Origin: Nocardia seriolae NBRC 15557
Lineage (GTDB): Bacteria; Actinomycetota; Actinomycetes; Mycobacteriales; Mycobacteriaceae
Direction of reading: 5' to 3'
Length of the DNA: 64,000 nt
Assembly: GCF_007990715.1 (NCBI RefSeq)
Contig: NZ_BJWY01000020.1
Location: 1-64,000, forward strand
Shown: piece after piece, positions 21,306 to 30,660 of the stretch
Numbering within the stretch: position 1 is the first letter of the stretch
How the letters are laid out: every line of letters starts with the position of its first letter
Program-made: the position numbers and the translations under genes
Notes under the pieces: generated by a model
Told to the model about the DNA's origin: nothing
The model's database searches: none
The model's input: the letters and a program-made list of their open reading frames with translations, nothing else

Positions 21306-22316
21306 CTAGCCGGTCGGCTCGAACTCCCACAGCACCGGGCCGCCACCGCTGCCGCCCGCCGGGACCGGAAAGTAGGTGTGATGGGTTGCCGGATCGACCG
21401 CGACCACGTGCGCGCCGTCGGCCAGGCGTTCGGATCCGGCGGCCGCGGTGTGGCCGTCCTTGCGGTCGAAGGTGCTGACCCAGCCGCTCTCGGCGGCGAC
21501 GTAGACGCGGTGTGTGCCAGCGTCGTAGGCGAGGACGTCGGGCGTTTTGCCGACGCTGCTGCGGTCGGTGATCGAGCGGCTCGCGAGGTCCACGGTGAGC
21601 AGGACCGCGTTGTCCTCGCAGCCGACGAACATCACCGACGCGGCCGGGTCTAGGACCTGGCCGTGCGGACCGGCGCAACCGGGTGTCTGCATGCGCGATT
21701 CGACCGTCAGCGAATCGGGTGCGATGACGGCGAGTTCATCCTTGCCCTGGACCGCCACGATCATCCGGTCGGCGGCGGGCTCGTAGACGACATTGCCGAC
21801 TTCGCCGCCCAAAGACACGGTGCCCCTGAGAGTTCCGGATACGGCGTCGACGACGGTCTCGGTTCCCGCCCGCTCGTTGGTCGTCCACACCGCTTTTCGC
21901 AGCGGGTCGTAGGCCAGGCCGTCGGGGTAGTTGCCGGTCGCGGTGCTGAATTGCACCGCGCCGGTGTCCTCGTCCAGAGCCACGACCTGATCACGGCCGG
22001 TCACCGTGGCGTACACGCGATGCTGCTCGGGGACCACCAATACCCCGTGCACATCGGGCGTATCGGTGATGGTTCGCACCACCGTGTGCGCCCGGACATC
22101 GACCTCGACGATCTCATCGGCACCCATGTGCGCGAGGAACAGCAGACCTCGTGCGGAATCCAGGCTCGCGTAATCGAATCGGGACGAGCCGCCGGTGAGC
22201 GCGACCTCGGCGACCCGGTGCAGCGGCAGCGCCCCGCCGGTCGTGGTCGGTGCGGCGGAGCATCCGGCCGCCAGCGCGATTCCGGCCAGCACCGCCACGA
22301 CCCGTCCCGACCACAT
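21306..22316 (-). CDS. YncE-like beta-propeller lipoprotein
   Basis: 336 residues. The signal peptide ends in a lipobox (LAAGC), so it should be anchored outside the membrane. The rest is built of seven-bladed propeller repeats with YVTN-like blocks ([61 protein letters not shown]). Such proteins bind partners or ligands; a function cannot be named. It converges with the mqo remnant. The downstream stop lies 5 bases from the mqo stop. Confidence 0.82.
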   Translation of the reverse strand: MWSGRVVAVLAGIALAAGCSAAPTTTGGALPLHRVAEVALTGGSSRFDYASLDSARGLLFLAHMGADEIVEVDVRAHTVVRTITDTPDVHGVLVVPEQHRVYATVTGRDQVVALDEDTGAVQFSTATGNYPDGLAYDPLRKAVWTTNERAGTETVVDAVSGTLRGTVSLGGEVGNVVYEPAADRMIVAVQGKDELAVIAPDSLTVESRMQTPGCAGPHGQVLDPAASVMFVGCEDNAVLLTVDLASRSITDRSSVGKTPDVLAYDAGTHRVYVAAESGWVSTFDRKDGHTAAAGSERLADGAHVVAVDPATHHTYFPVPAGGSGGGPVLWEFEPTG

Positions 22317-22336
22317 TCGGCTCACCTCACGGGAAT

Positions 22337-23206
22337 TCAGCAGACGTCGCGGAACAGCGCGGCGGCCGCGTCGGCGGCGGGCTCGATCAGCCGGGGATCG
22401 TCGTAGCAGTCGATCTGACCGACCGAATCCAGCCACAACTCCGATTTCGGGGATGTCACCGCAGCATAGAACTTCCGGGCCCACGGCGGCACCAGAGCGT
22501 TCTCCGAATGCACCAGCAGGAACGGGACGGCGAGCCGGGTCGCCGCCTCCTGGGCGTCGAAACCAGCCGTGTGCTCGAAGGATTCGACCGCGAAGGCATT
22601 GGTGTAGTTGGGGACCGCGCCGCGCGGGGTGCCGTAGTACTCGTAGGCCTCGAGCAGCGGCATCGCCACGTCGCCGAGGTCGGCCGACACCGCGGGGATG
22701 TGTTCCGCCTCGCCGGTGGCCAGCCGGCGTTCCCGGGCCAGACGGCCGCGCTCCACCACCGCCGGATCCGCCGGATTGGCCGCCGCGTCCGGGTAGACGC
22801 CCGCCACCCCGGTGAAGGCGCGGATCCGCGGATCGTCGGCGACGGCCCGCGCCATGTAGCCACCACCCGCGCACACGCCCACCGCCACAACGGTCTTCCC
22901 GGTGAATCGCTCGTCGGCCAGCAGTGCGGTCACCGCCGCACTGATATCCGCGGCCTTGCCCAGCGGATCCTCCAATTGCCGCGGCGCGCCTTCGCTCTCG
23001 CCGAAGGTGCGATGGTCGAAGGCCAGCGCCGCGAACCCGCGCCGCGCCAGCGCCTCGGCATACACGCCCGCCGCCTGCTCCTTGACCGAGGTCAGCGGCC
23101 CGGTCGTGACGACGACGCCGGTCGGCTCCCCCTCCGGCAGATACAGGTTTCCTACCAGCCGATCCCCCTCGCGGGTGAAGGTGAACGGCACCGCATTGAT
23201 TGTCAT
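22337..23206 (-). CDS. Alpha/beta hydrolase with Cys nucleophile motif
   Basis: 289 residues. The nucleophile elbow reads VGVCAGGGY, with Cys in place of Ser, as in dienelactone-hydrolase-like proteins, and the lid/acid region contains FDHRTFGESEG. The usual C-terminal catalytic His segment reads GQIDCYDDP, a pattern seen in a subgroup whose reaction is unknown. It is 109 bases from the divergent HxlR regulator at 23316, which likely controls it. Confidence 0.82.
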   Translation of the reverse strand: MTINAVPFTFTREGDRLVGNLYLPEGEPTGVVVTTGPLTSVKEQAAGVYAEALARRGFAALAFDHRTFGESEGAPRQLEDPLGKAADISAAVTALLADERFTGKTVVAVGVCAGGGYMARAVADDPRIRAFTGVAGVYPDAAANPADPAVVERGRLARERRLATGEAEHIPAVSADLGDVAMPLLEAYEYYGTPRGAVPNYTNAFAVESFEHTAGFDAQEAATRLAVPFLLVHSENALVPPWARKFYAAVTSPKSELWLDSVGQIDCYDDPRLIEPAADAAAALFRDVC

Positions 23207-23315
23207 CTGGTTCTCTCGTCCTCGAAGTCGTCGGATTACGGTAGAGCAGACGGTAGGCGCGAACCCCCGCCACCACTAGAAGGCACTTCCGGGTGCCCTT
23301 CCCAACGGAGGCGAC

Positions 23316-23642
23316 ATGACCCTGGTGATCCCCGACGTCCTCGAGGAATCCTGCACCACCCGCCAGGCCCTCGAACGCCTGTCCGCCAAATGGCGAATCC
23401 TCCTGGTCTACTCCCTTCTCGACGGCCCCCACCGCCCCGCCCGCCTGCGCGAACGCCTGCCCGGCATCACCCAGAAGATGCTCACCGAAACCCTGCGCGG
23501 CATGGAGTCCGACGGCCTGGTCGAACGCCACATCTACAAGGAGACCGCACCACAGCACATCGAGTACTCCCTCACCGAACTCGGCAAATCCCTGCAAGCC
23601 CCGCTGGCCGCCATCTGCGCCTGGGCCACCGAACACCCTTGA
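23316..23642 (+). CDS. HxlR-family winged-helix regulator
   Basis: 108 residues, full family length. The HxlR pattern is clear: CTTRQALERLSAKWRILLVYSLLDGPHR, then ITQKMLTETLRGMESDGLVER and YSLTELGKSL. A Cys near the N-terminus (Cys13) is common in redox-sensing members. It is divergent from the hydrolase at 22337-23206 and probably regulates it. A GGAG element lies before the ATG. Confidence 0.9.
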   Translation: MTLVIPDVLEESCTTRQALERLSAKWRILLVYSLLDGPHRPARLRERLPGITQKMLTETLRGMESDGLVERHIYKETAPQHIEYSLTELGKSLQAPLAAICAWATEHP

Positions 23643-23686
23643 GCCACGGTCCGATGCACGGAATCGACGATCATCCCGGAGGAACG

Positions 23687-25213
23687 ATGGCGGTTCGCCT
23701 GGCCGAGCTGGTGGCGGGATTGTCGCTGGTCAGCGACCTCGGCAAGGGATTGTCGGACGGGCAGGCGCTACGCGTGTGCACGGTATCGGCGCGGGTCGCG
23801 GAGCTACTGGAACTGCCCGCCGCCGACCGGGAGACGCTGTACTGGGTGGCGCTTCTACGGTTCGTCGGCTGCACCGCCACTGCCTCGGAGATGGCGGCCG
23901 CGCTCGGCGACGAGCTCGCGGTGAGCGCCGCTTTCGCCGACGCCGATGTGCGGGATCTGCGGGACGTGCTGCGGCGGGCGGTCGCTGTCACCGGGCCGCG
24001 CCCGGACCGGGTGCTCGGGTTCCTGGCCAAGGCGCCCACGGTGATCGAGGCGCACGAGACGGCCAGTTGTGAGGTGGCCCGATCGGTCGCGATCCAGCTG
24101 GGATTGCCCGGCTCGGTGATCGAGGCGCTCGGGGACGTGTTCGAGCGGTACGACGGCAAGGGCAATCCGGGGCGCGGCAAGGGCTCGGAATTGCCGCTGG
24201 CGGTGCGGGTCTGGCAGGTCGCGCACACCGCCGATCTGCTGGTCGAGCACTTCGGGCCGGAGATCGCGGCCGCGCGGCTGCGGGACCGGGCAGGCACGGC
24301 CCTCGACCCGGACATCGCGGTGGCCGTCGCGGCCCACTGCGCGACGCTGTTCGATCCGCCGCCGACCGGATCGCTCGCCGATGTGCTTGCCGCGGAACCG
24401 GTTCCGCGGCAGTTCGTCGAGCCCGACCGGCTCGATGCCGTGCTCGGGGTATTCGGGCTGCTCGCCGACCTCAAATCCGCGCACTTCTACGGGCACAGTC
24501 CACGCGTCGCCGAGTTGGCGGCACGCGCCGCGACGGTCGCCGGGCTGCCGGAGGCCGAGGTGAATCGAGTGCGGCGCGCCGGTCTGGTTCACGACATCGG
24601 GAAGGTCGCGGTGTCGTCGCGGATCTGGGACTGCGGCGGGGCGCTGTCGGATATGCAGCGCGAGCAGGTCGAGCTGCACCCCTACTACACGCAGCGCGTG
24701 CTGGCGCGGGTCCCGGCGCTGGCCGATCTCATGGACCTCGCGTGCTCGCATCACGAGAAGTCCGATGGCAGCGGGTATCACCGCAGAATCAGCGGTCCCG
24801 CCCTGTCCCCCGCCGCCGCGCTGCTCGCCGCCGCCGACTGCTATGTCACCGCCGGTGAACCGCGGCCACACCGGGCGACGCGCGATCCGGCCGACTGTGC
24901 CGCACTGCTACGCGGGCTGGCAGCCGAAGGCCGGTTACCCGAACCTGCCGTGCGGGCGGTGCTCACCGCCGCCGGGCACTCGACGCAACGCTCGGCCCGG
25001 TCGCCGGGCGCGCTCACCGCTCGGGAAACGGCTGTCCTGCAACTGATCGCGCACGGGTTGACCAATCAGGCGGCGGCACGGCGGCTGGGTATCTCCGCCA
25101 AGACCGTCGGCACCCACCTCGAGCACATCTACACCAAGCTCGGCGTCTCCACCCGCGCCTCGGCCGTCGTGCACGCCACGCGACTGGGCTGGCTCGACCC
25201 GCTGTCGAGTTGA
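23687..25213 (+). CDS. HD-GYP-like protein with C-terminal LuxR DNA-binding domain
   Basis: 508 residues, with GGAGGAACG before the ATG. Residues about 250-400 form an HD-GYP domain: LVHDIGK (His302-Asp303), HPYYTQR, SHHEKSDGSGYH (355-365; GYP is GYH here). An N-terminal copy (about 15-190) looks like a degenerate second HD-GYP domain (ERYDGKGNPGRGKGSELPLAVRVWQVA). Residues 440-505 are a LuxR helix-turn-helix (LTARETAVLQLIAHGLTNQA). The combination suggests a transcription factor that senses or hydrolyses a nucleotide such as c-di-GMP; this is inference. Confidence 0.85.
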   Translation: MAVRLAELVAGLSLVSDLGKGLSDGQALRVCTVSARVAELLELPAADRETLYWVALLRFVGCTATASEMAAALGDELAVSAAFADADVRDLRDVLRRAVAVTGPRPDRVLGFLAKAPTVIEAHETASCEVARSVAIQLGLPGSVIEALGDVFERYDGKGNPGRGKGSELPLAVRVWQVAHTADLLVEHFGPEIAAARLRDRAGTALDPDIAVAVAAHCATLFDPPPTGSLADVLAAEPVPRQFVEPDRLDAVLGVFGLLADLKSAHFYGHSPRVAELAARAATVAGLPEAEVNRVRRAGLVHDIGKVAVSSRIWDCGGALSDMQREQVELHPYYTQRVLARVPALADLMDLACSHHEKSDGSGYHRRISGPALSPAAALLAAADCYVTAGEPRPHRATRDPADCAALLRGLAAEGRLPEPAVRAVLTAAGHSTQRSARSPGALTARETAVLQLIAHGLTNQAAARRLGISAKTVGTHLEHIYTKLGVSTRASAVVHATRLGWLDPLSS

Positions 25214-25271
25214 ACCGGTATCGGGAATTCGCCCGATACCGCGGGCGCGCCGGGACGACGACGCTCGAAGC

Positions 25272-26612
25272 ATGACCACCTCGACCTCCGCTTCGCCGAC
25301 CGCCCTCGAGATCGCCGCCGCCGTCCGTGGCGGCAGCATCGCGGCCGTCGACGTCGTACGCGCGCACCTCGATCGGATCGAGCGGCTCGACGCGGAACTC
25401 AATGCCTTCCAATCGATCCGGCGCGCCGGCGCCCTCGCCGAGGCCGTCGCGCTCGACGCCCGCACCGACCTCGCCACCCTGCCGCTGGCGGGCGTGCCCA
25501 TCGCGATCAAGGACAATATAGCGGTGGCCGACTGCCCGCTGCGGCACGGCTCGACCGCCACATCCGACCGGCCGCAGGATCACGACGACCCGATCGTGTC
25601 CCGGCTGCGCGCCGCGGGCGGGATCATCGTCGGCACCACGCGGATGCCGGAGCTGGCGGCCTGGGCGTTCACCGCGTCCCGGGCCTTCGGGCCGACCCGC
25701 AATCCGCTGAATCCCGCGCTCGATCCCGGTGGTTCGACCGGAGGCGGCGCGGCGGCGGTCGCGGCCGGGATGGCCGCAATCGCCATCGGCACCGACGGCG
25801 GCGGATCGATCCGGGTACCCGCCGCCTCCTGTGGCTTGGTCGGATTCAAGCCGACCGCCGGTCTGTGCCCGCTCCCCGGCGGACGGAACGAGCACTGGTT
25901 CGGGCTGACAGTCACGGGCCCGATCGCCCGCACCACCGCCGATGCCGCCGTGGCCGTCGCCGTCCTGGCCGCCGACCCCGATCTCGCCGAGCCCGTCCCG
26001 GATCAGCCGCTGCGCATGGCGGTTTCGACCCGCACCCCGTCGCCGCTGGGCCGCGCCGACCATCGGCAACGCCGGGCGATCGACCTCGCCGCCACCGCCC
26101 TGCGCGCCGCGGGCCACACCGTCGGCCGGGCCGACCGGTCGTATCCGGTTTCGCTGCTCCAGGATTGGGGCGCGCGCTGGCTGGCCGGGGTCGCCGAGGA
26201 GGCCGAACAGCTGGGCCTGGATCCCGCCGCTCTCGAACCCCGCACTCGCGCCATGCTGCGCCGCGGCAACCGGACCCGCCGCTCCGGCGGCCCGCGCCCC
26301 TCGACCTGGCCCGCCCGTGCCCGAGAGTGGTTCGCCGACACCGACATTCTGCTCACCCCGGTCATCGCCCGCGGCCCTCTCGCGGCGGGCGCGCTCCAGC
26401 ACCGGGGCTATCTCGGCACCTACCTCGCCTCCGCGCGCACCGTGCCGTTCACCCAGGCCTGGAACCTCGCCGGTTTCCCCGCCATCTGCGTCCCAGTCGG
26501 CACCGCCGACGGCCGCGCCCTCGCCGTCCAACTCGTCGGACTCCCCGGCACCGACCGCCAACTCCTCACCACCGCAACACAACTGGAGACCCACATGAAA
26601 AACGCGGCGTGA
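25272..26612 (+). CDS. Amidase-signature family enzyme
   Basis: 446 residues. Lys80 (AIKDN) and the nucleophile Ser179 (TDGGGSIRVPAA) of the Ser-cisSer-Lys triad are present. The cis-Ser position is Thr156 (GGSTGGGAAA instead of GGSSGGSAAA), so catalysis may be altered. It would hydrolyse an amide to acid and ammonia; substrate unknown. The product shares architecture, but not close sequence, with the amidase at 55143. Confidence 0.88.
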   Translation: MTTSTSASPTALEIAAAVRGGSIAAVDVVRAHLDRIERLDAELNAFQSIRRAGALAEAVALDARTDLATLPLAGVPIAIKDNIAVADCPLRHGSTATSDRPQDHDDPIVSRLRAAGGIIVGTTRMPELAAWAFTASRAFGPTRNPLNPALDPGGSTGGGAAAVAAGMAAIAIGTDGGGSIRVPAASCGLVGFKPTAGLCPLPGGRNEHWFGLTVTGPIARTTADAAVAVAVLAADPDLAEPVPDQPLRMAVSTRTPSPLGRADHRQRRAIDLAATALRAAGHTVGRADRSYPVSLLQDWGARWLAGVAEEAEQLGLDPAALEPRTRAMLRRGNRTRRSGGPRPSTWPARAREWFADTDILLTPVIARGPLAAGALQHRGYLGTYLASARTVPFTQAWNLAGFPAICVPVGTADGRALAVQLVGLPGTDRQLLTTATQLETHMKNAA

Positions 26613-26646
26613 GAACGCGACCGGCCCGGCTCACGGTGCCGGGCGG

Positions 26647-27441
26647 TCACACGGCGCGGACGTCCCGGCGGTCGAACACCGGCAATGCCGCCGCCACGAA
26701 CGCGACGGCGAGCACGATGAGCCAGAGGTGGCCCAACCGCAGGCCGCCGCCCATCGGGCCGTCGGCCAGGGCCTGCTGGAACGGCGACCAAGGGCCCCAG
26801 GGCCGGACGGACTCGACGATCTTCGAGGCGGCGTAGAGCACGTACGCGCCCACCGCGGCGACACTGGCGATCGCCAAGGCCACGAGTCTGCGTCCGGTGG
26901 CCGAACCCACCGCCAGCGCCAGGGCTCCGAACGGCGCGGCCAGCACGATCATCGCCACCGAGCCGGTCGCCGCGGCAGCGAGGCCGACGTGCATGCCGAA
27001 CACCGCCGAACAGGCGATCACGGCCACGAACAGGACCGTTCCGAGCGCCGTCAGGCCGGTGAGCAGGACCGCGCTCTGCTCCAGGAGCAAGCGCACCGGT
27101 GTCACGCGAGTGATCAGCAGGACCTCGAGGGTGCCGCTCTCCTCCTCACCGGCGATGGCGCGGGCGCCGCGCGAGATCGCGAACACCAGGAACAGGATCG
27201 GCAGCATCATGCTGTACAGCTCGGTGTTGAGAAATCCGGTGCCGCTCGTGAATTCGTCGATCGCGAAGAGCTTGCGCAAGGACTCCGGATAGCTGTCGAG
27301 CAGCTGTTTCAAACCGGAGATGCGCGAAATCGACGGCCACAGCGCCGATTCCAGCAGCACGAGCGCAACCAGGCCGATACTCCAGCCGATGAGCCCGCGG
27401 CGTTGATCGCGCAGGCACCTCAGGTACACGGTGGAGAACAT
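26647..27441 (-). CDS. ABC-2 type exporter permease
   Basis: 264 residues with six hydrophobic helices and an ISRGARAIAGEEESGTLEVLLITRVTP cytoplasmic loop, the conserved EExGTxE block of ABC-2 permeases. It starts within the stop of the ATP-binding gene (TGATG), so the two are translationally coupled and form one exporter. Substrate not deducible; such pairs are often drug or antibiotic exporters. Confidence 0.88.
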   Translation of the reverse strand: MFSTVYLRCLRDQRRGLIGWSIGLVALVLLESALWPSISRISGLKQLLDSYPESLRKLFAIDEFTSGTGFLNTELYSMMLPILFLVFAISRGARAIAGEEESGTLEVLLITRVTPVRLLLEQSAVLLTGLTALGTVLFVAVIACSAVFGMHVGLAAAATGSVAMIVLAAPFGALALAVGSATGRRLVALAIASVAAVGAYVLYAASKIVESVRPWGPWSPFQQALADGPMGGGLRLGHLWLIVLAVAFVAAALPVFDRRDVRAV

Positions 27442-28334
27442 CAGCGATCCTGTCCGTAGTAGGTGAGGAAGACGTCCTCGAGATCGGGTTCGTCACTGAC
27501 GATGTCGGCCACCCCGTAGGGTGCGACGAACTTCAGCAGCTCGGCCGTCGACCCGTCCACCTCCACGTGCAGCACGTGATCGTCGCGCTCGGCCGACCGG
27601 ACGCCGCCGACCGCGCGCAACAGCCCCACGTCCGGTGGTGTCGCGGCGAAGGTGAGGTCGAGCCGCCGCATCGACCGTGCCGTCAGCTCGGCCACCGATC
27701 GCACCTCGACCAACCGACCGCGGCGCAGGATCGCGACCGTGTCGGCGACCGCCTGCACCTCCGACAGCACGTGCGAGGACAGAAAGACCGTGCGCCCCGC
27801 GTCGCGCGTTTCCCGCAGCATGGCCAGGAATTCCCGCTGGACCAGCGGATCCAGACCCTGGGTCGGTTCGTCGAGGACCAGCAGGTCCGGCTCGGTCATG
27901 AAGGCCTGCACGATGCCGACCTTCTGCCGATTGCCGTGCGACATGGCGCCGATCCGCACGCCGACGTCGAGGTCCATGCGCTCGACGAGCCGACGCAGCA
28001 CCGCGGGTTCGACACCGCCGCGCAATGCGGCGAGATAGCTCAGATACTGTTCGCCCGTCAGGTCCGGGTAGGCCACGAACTGTCCTGGGAGATAACCGAT
28101 GTGGCGCTGTGCCGCCGATCGCTCGCGCACGATGTCGATCCCGGCCACGCTCACCGAGCCGCGGCTCGGGCGCATGAGGCCCACCAGGATGCGAATGGTC
28201 GTGGTCTTGCCCGCGCCGTTGGGGCCCAGATACCCGAAGACCACCCCCGGCGGCACCTCCAGGTTGACATCGGCCAGGGCCGGCGAGCGACCGTAGAGCT
28301 TGGTCAGGTCTCGCATGGCGATCATCGGCTGCAT
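27441..28334 (-). CDS. ABC transporter ATP-binding protein
   Basis: 297 residues. Walker A is GPNGAGKT, Walker B DLLVLDEPTQGLDP, and the signature is degenerate (MSHGNRQK rather than LSGGQ), as in several drug-type exporters of this family. A C-terminal extension of about 80 residues resembles the DrrA/NatA regulatory domain. It energises the permease encoded next. Confidence 0.93.
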   Translation of the reverse strand: MQPMIAMRDLTKLYGRSPALADVNLEVPPGVVFGYLGPNGAGKTTTIRILVGLMRPSRGSVSVAGIDIVRERSAAQRHIGYLPGQFVAYPDLTGEQYLSYLAALRGGVEPAVLRRLVERMDLDVGVRIGAMSHGNRQKVGIVQAFMTEPDLLVLDEPTQGLDPLVQREFLAMLRETRDAGRTVFLSSHVLSEVQAVADTVAILRRGRLVEVRSVAELTARSMRRLDLTFAATPPDVGLLRAVGGVRSAERDDHVLHVEVDGSTAELLKFVAPYGVADIVSDEPDLEDVFLTYYGQDR

Positions 28335-28429
28335 GGTGCCAGCCTGCGCGGCCGCGACCGGAACCGGCAGAGACCTGCGGGCCGATTCGAGCGGACGAAG
28401 GTCATCTCACGCGGCCCGCGACCGTGGCC

Positions 28430-29341
28430 TCAGCGCGGCGTTTCCCGGGAACCGACCACGAGCACCGGGCAGGCGGCCGCGTGCAGCAGCGCGGTGCTGA
28501 CCGACCCGAGGGCCAGCCGCCCCAGGCCACCGCGCCCGTGCGTGCCGACCACGAGAAGCTGTGCGGCGTCGGCGTATTCGAGCAGCGCGCGGACCGGGGT
28601 GTCTCCAGAGACACGCCGTTCGACGGTCACGTCCGGGAACTCGTCACCGCAATCGGCAAGCCACTCCGACAACTGCAGATCCGCGCGCTCGCGGATCGCG
28701 TCCCAGCCGAGCACCTCGAGATCGAACCCGCTGCTGTCGCTCCAGGCGTGCACGGCGATCAGCGGCACCTTGCGCCGCGACGCCTCCTCGAACGCCATGC
28801 GCACGGCGGGCAGGCTGTTCGCGGTGCCGTCCACCCCGACCACCACCGGTCCGTCGGCACCGCGCTCGACATCCGGCTCGCCGTGCACGACGGCCACCGG
28901 GCATTCGGCGCGTCGCGCCAATCCGCTGCTCACCGAGCCGAGTACGGCCCGGCGTATCGCGCCGCGGCCGCGATCGCCCACCACCATCATCCGCGCCGTC
29001 GCGGAGCGCGCGACGAGCGCCGACAAGACCGGCTCGTCGACCGCCGCACCGGTGACCGAGACGGTCTCCCCCGGCACGGTGTGACGGGCGATGCGGGTGG
29101 CCTCGGCGGGCACGCTCGCGGCCTCCGCGTGCACGGCCGCACGCTCGGCCACGCCGAGGGCCGTCCACGGCTCACGGCTCGGCTCGACGCCGTATGCGAT
29201 GACGATTTCCAGCGGCAGGCGGCGCAATTCGGCCTCGACCGCCGCCCAGGCGACCGCCCGGTAGGAGGTCGGGGAGCCGTCCACCGCGACCACGATGGGT
29301 CGCGGACTCGAATTCGGTTGAGGAGCGACGGTTTCAGGCAT
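28430..29341 (-). CDS. Tandem universal stress protein (two Usp domains)
   Basis: 303 residues forming two Usp domains (about 15-150 and 165-298). Each keeps the ATP-binding pattern G-2x-G-9x-G-S/T: GDRGRGAIRRAVLGSVSS and GTHGRGGLGRLALGSVST. GGAGGAACC precedes the ATG. In mycobacteria such double-Usp proteins belong to the hypoxia response; no convincing DosR box was seen upstream here. Confidence 0.93.
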   Translation of the reverse strand: MPETVAPQPNSSPRPIVVAVDGSPTSYRAVAWAAVEAELRRLPLEIVIAYGVEPSREPWTALGVAERAAVHAEAASVPAEATRIARHTVPGETVSVTGAAVDEPVLSALVARSATARMMVVGDRGRGAIRRAVLGSVSSGLARRAECPVAVVHGEPDVERGADGPVVVGVDGTANSLPAVRMAFEEASRRKVPLIAVHAWSDSSGFDLEVLGWDAIRERADLQLSEWLADCGDEFPDVTVERRVSGDTPVRALLEYADAAQLLVVGTHGRGGLGRLALGSVSTALLHAAACPVLVVGSRETPR

Positions 29342-29438
29342 GGTTCCTCCAGCTCGCGGGTGTTGTATCGACGATCGCCCCGCCGCGGCTCAGGTCCCAG
29401 AGGCCAATGTCACTCCGATACCGCCATGCGACCGCAGA

Positions 29439-29690
29439 TTATCGCCGCACACCCGAAAACCGCACCGCGGCCTGAACTCGCCGCGCCTCTGCTTTTTGCC
29501 GGTTCACCTCGTCGAAGTTCGTCGCCCACCGATCGAATCTCCCCCTGGTGGCGAGCCATCGCTGCTGCGAGCGTCCGTCGATCTCGTTGACGAGCAGAGG
29601 TAGGCCCTTGGCGTCGGTCAGCGTATCGACCATCTCGGCCCACACGGGCTTTGCGGTTCCGCAATCAGTCCTGACGTCGTGGAATGCCAT
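29439..29690 (-). CDS. Hypothetical protein, 83 residues
   Basis: The start lies inside the 3' end of the dioxygenase gene (26-base overlap), and most third codon positions are G or C as in real genes here. The sequence contains LVNEIDGRSQQRWLATRGRFDRW, without a motif I recognise. It could be the last gene of the peptide-dioxygenase operon or a chance frame. No membrane helix or signal peptide. Confidence 0.4.
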   Translation of the reverse strand: MAFHDVRTDCGTAKPVWAEMVDTLTDAKGLPLLVNEIDGRSQQRWLATRGRFDRWATNFDEVNRQKAEARRVQAAVRFSGVRR

Positions 29691-30660
29691 CGCGGAGGAG
29701 GTCCTCGACGGTGGCGAAGTTGTGAGCGGTCAGCCAGAGGCGCAGCAGGTGGCGTCGTCGTGCCGGGTCTTCGTGGTCCGTGTAGGCCTCGCGACTGTGC
29801 AGGATTTTGGCGTTGTTGAGGATCTGGACGTCACCGGGGGCGAATTCCATGGGCAGGTAGAAGCGGGGATCGTTGGCGGTGTCCTCGAGCATTCGCATGG
29901 CTTCGAGTTGCTCGGCGGTCAGCGGTGGGACGCCGGGGTGGCGTTGGGCATCGCGGATGTACCAGCCGATGTAGAAGATCCGGGGTGTGCCGTCGATGTC
30001 GTGGATCGCGGGCAGGGTGAAATACGGTGTCTCGCCGGGTGATTGCTCGTCATTGCGGTCCCAATGGAACGGCTGGCGCAGGACCTCGATGAGGTCGGGG
30101 CGTGCGGCGAGGATGTGGTTGTAGACGGCCAGAGAGCTGGCTATGCGGCTTTCGCCGCCGGTGCGCGCGGCCTGTAGGCAGAGCAGTCCGACCAGGTCGG
30201 AGCCGTCGGTGTGGAAGTCTTGGCGCTGGTTGGTGGTGTAGAGCCGCACCGCGGGCCCGGTGCGGGGAAGGCGTTCGTCGCGGACGTGCCCGAGCAGGTC
30301 ACCGGCGGCGTTCTGGCTGACGGGGGTGCCCAGATGCAGACCGAGGCCGACGTAGGCGAGTTCGGTCTCTTCGGGCGTGAGCAAGTCGTGCGGGAATCGG
30401 CGGATCAACACGAATGCCCGGCCGAGCGAAAGGGTTTCGGCCCACTGGCGCAGTGATTCGACCAATCCGGGAAGCGGGAAATCCTCGCGCGCCAGGGTTG
30501 CGGCGGTCAGGCCCGCCGTGGTGGCCGTACGGGCCGCGGCGGCGATCTCCTGGCGCTGGGCATCAGTGAGCACCGTTGCCCATTCGGCGGATTCAGCGAG
30601 GTCGCCGCCGCGCCACACCGCCGGCGACTGGACAGGTTGGAAACGTGCGGAGGCCGTCAT
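29665..30660 (-). CDS. TauD/TfdA-family Fe(II)/2-oxoglutarate dioxygenase
   Basis: 331 residues from the second of two adjacent ATGs, chosen because its spacing from AGGAG is better. The iron ligands His150-x-Asp152 (DFHTDGSD) and His288 (ILHSREAYTD) are present, as is the 2-oxoglutarate-binding Arg307 (HLLRLWL). Members hydroxylate, desaturate or cleave small molecules or, more rarely, peptides. The start codon overlaps the stop of a 65-residue Cys-Cys peptide gene whose tail carries the ribosome binding site, so the peptide may be substrate or leader. Confidence 0.9.
   Translation of the reverse strand: MTASARFQPVQSPAVWRGGDLAESAEWATVLTDAQRQEIAAAARTATTAGLTAATLAREDFPLPGLVESLRQWAETLSLGRAFVLIRRFPHDLLTPEETELAYVGLGLHLGTPVSQNAAGDLLGHVRDERLPRTGPAVRLYTTNQRQDFHTDGSDLVGLLCLQAARTGGESRIASSLAVYNHILAARPDLIEVLRQPFHWDRNDEQSPGETPYFTLPAIHDIDGTPRIFYIGWYIRDAQRHPGVPPLTAEQLEAMRMLEDTANDPRFYLPMEFAPGDVQILNNAKILHSREAYTDHEDPARRRHLLRLWLTAHNFATVEDLLRDGIPRRQD

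Noticed and set aside
28335..29438. DosR-type box near the universal stress protein gene
   Set aside because: Only a partial TGGGACCTGA match was found upstream of the gene; the palindromic partner is missing.
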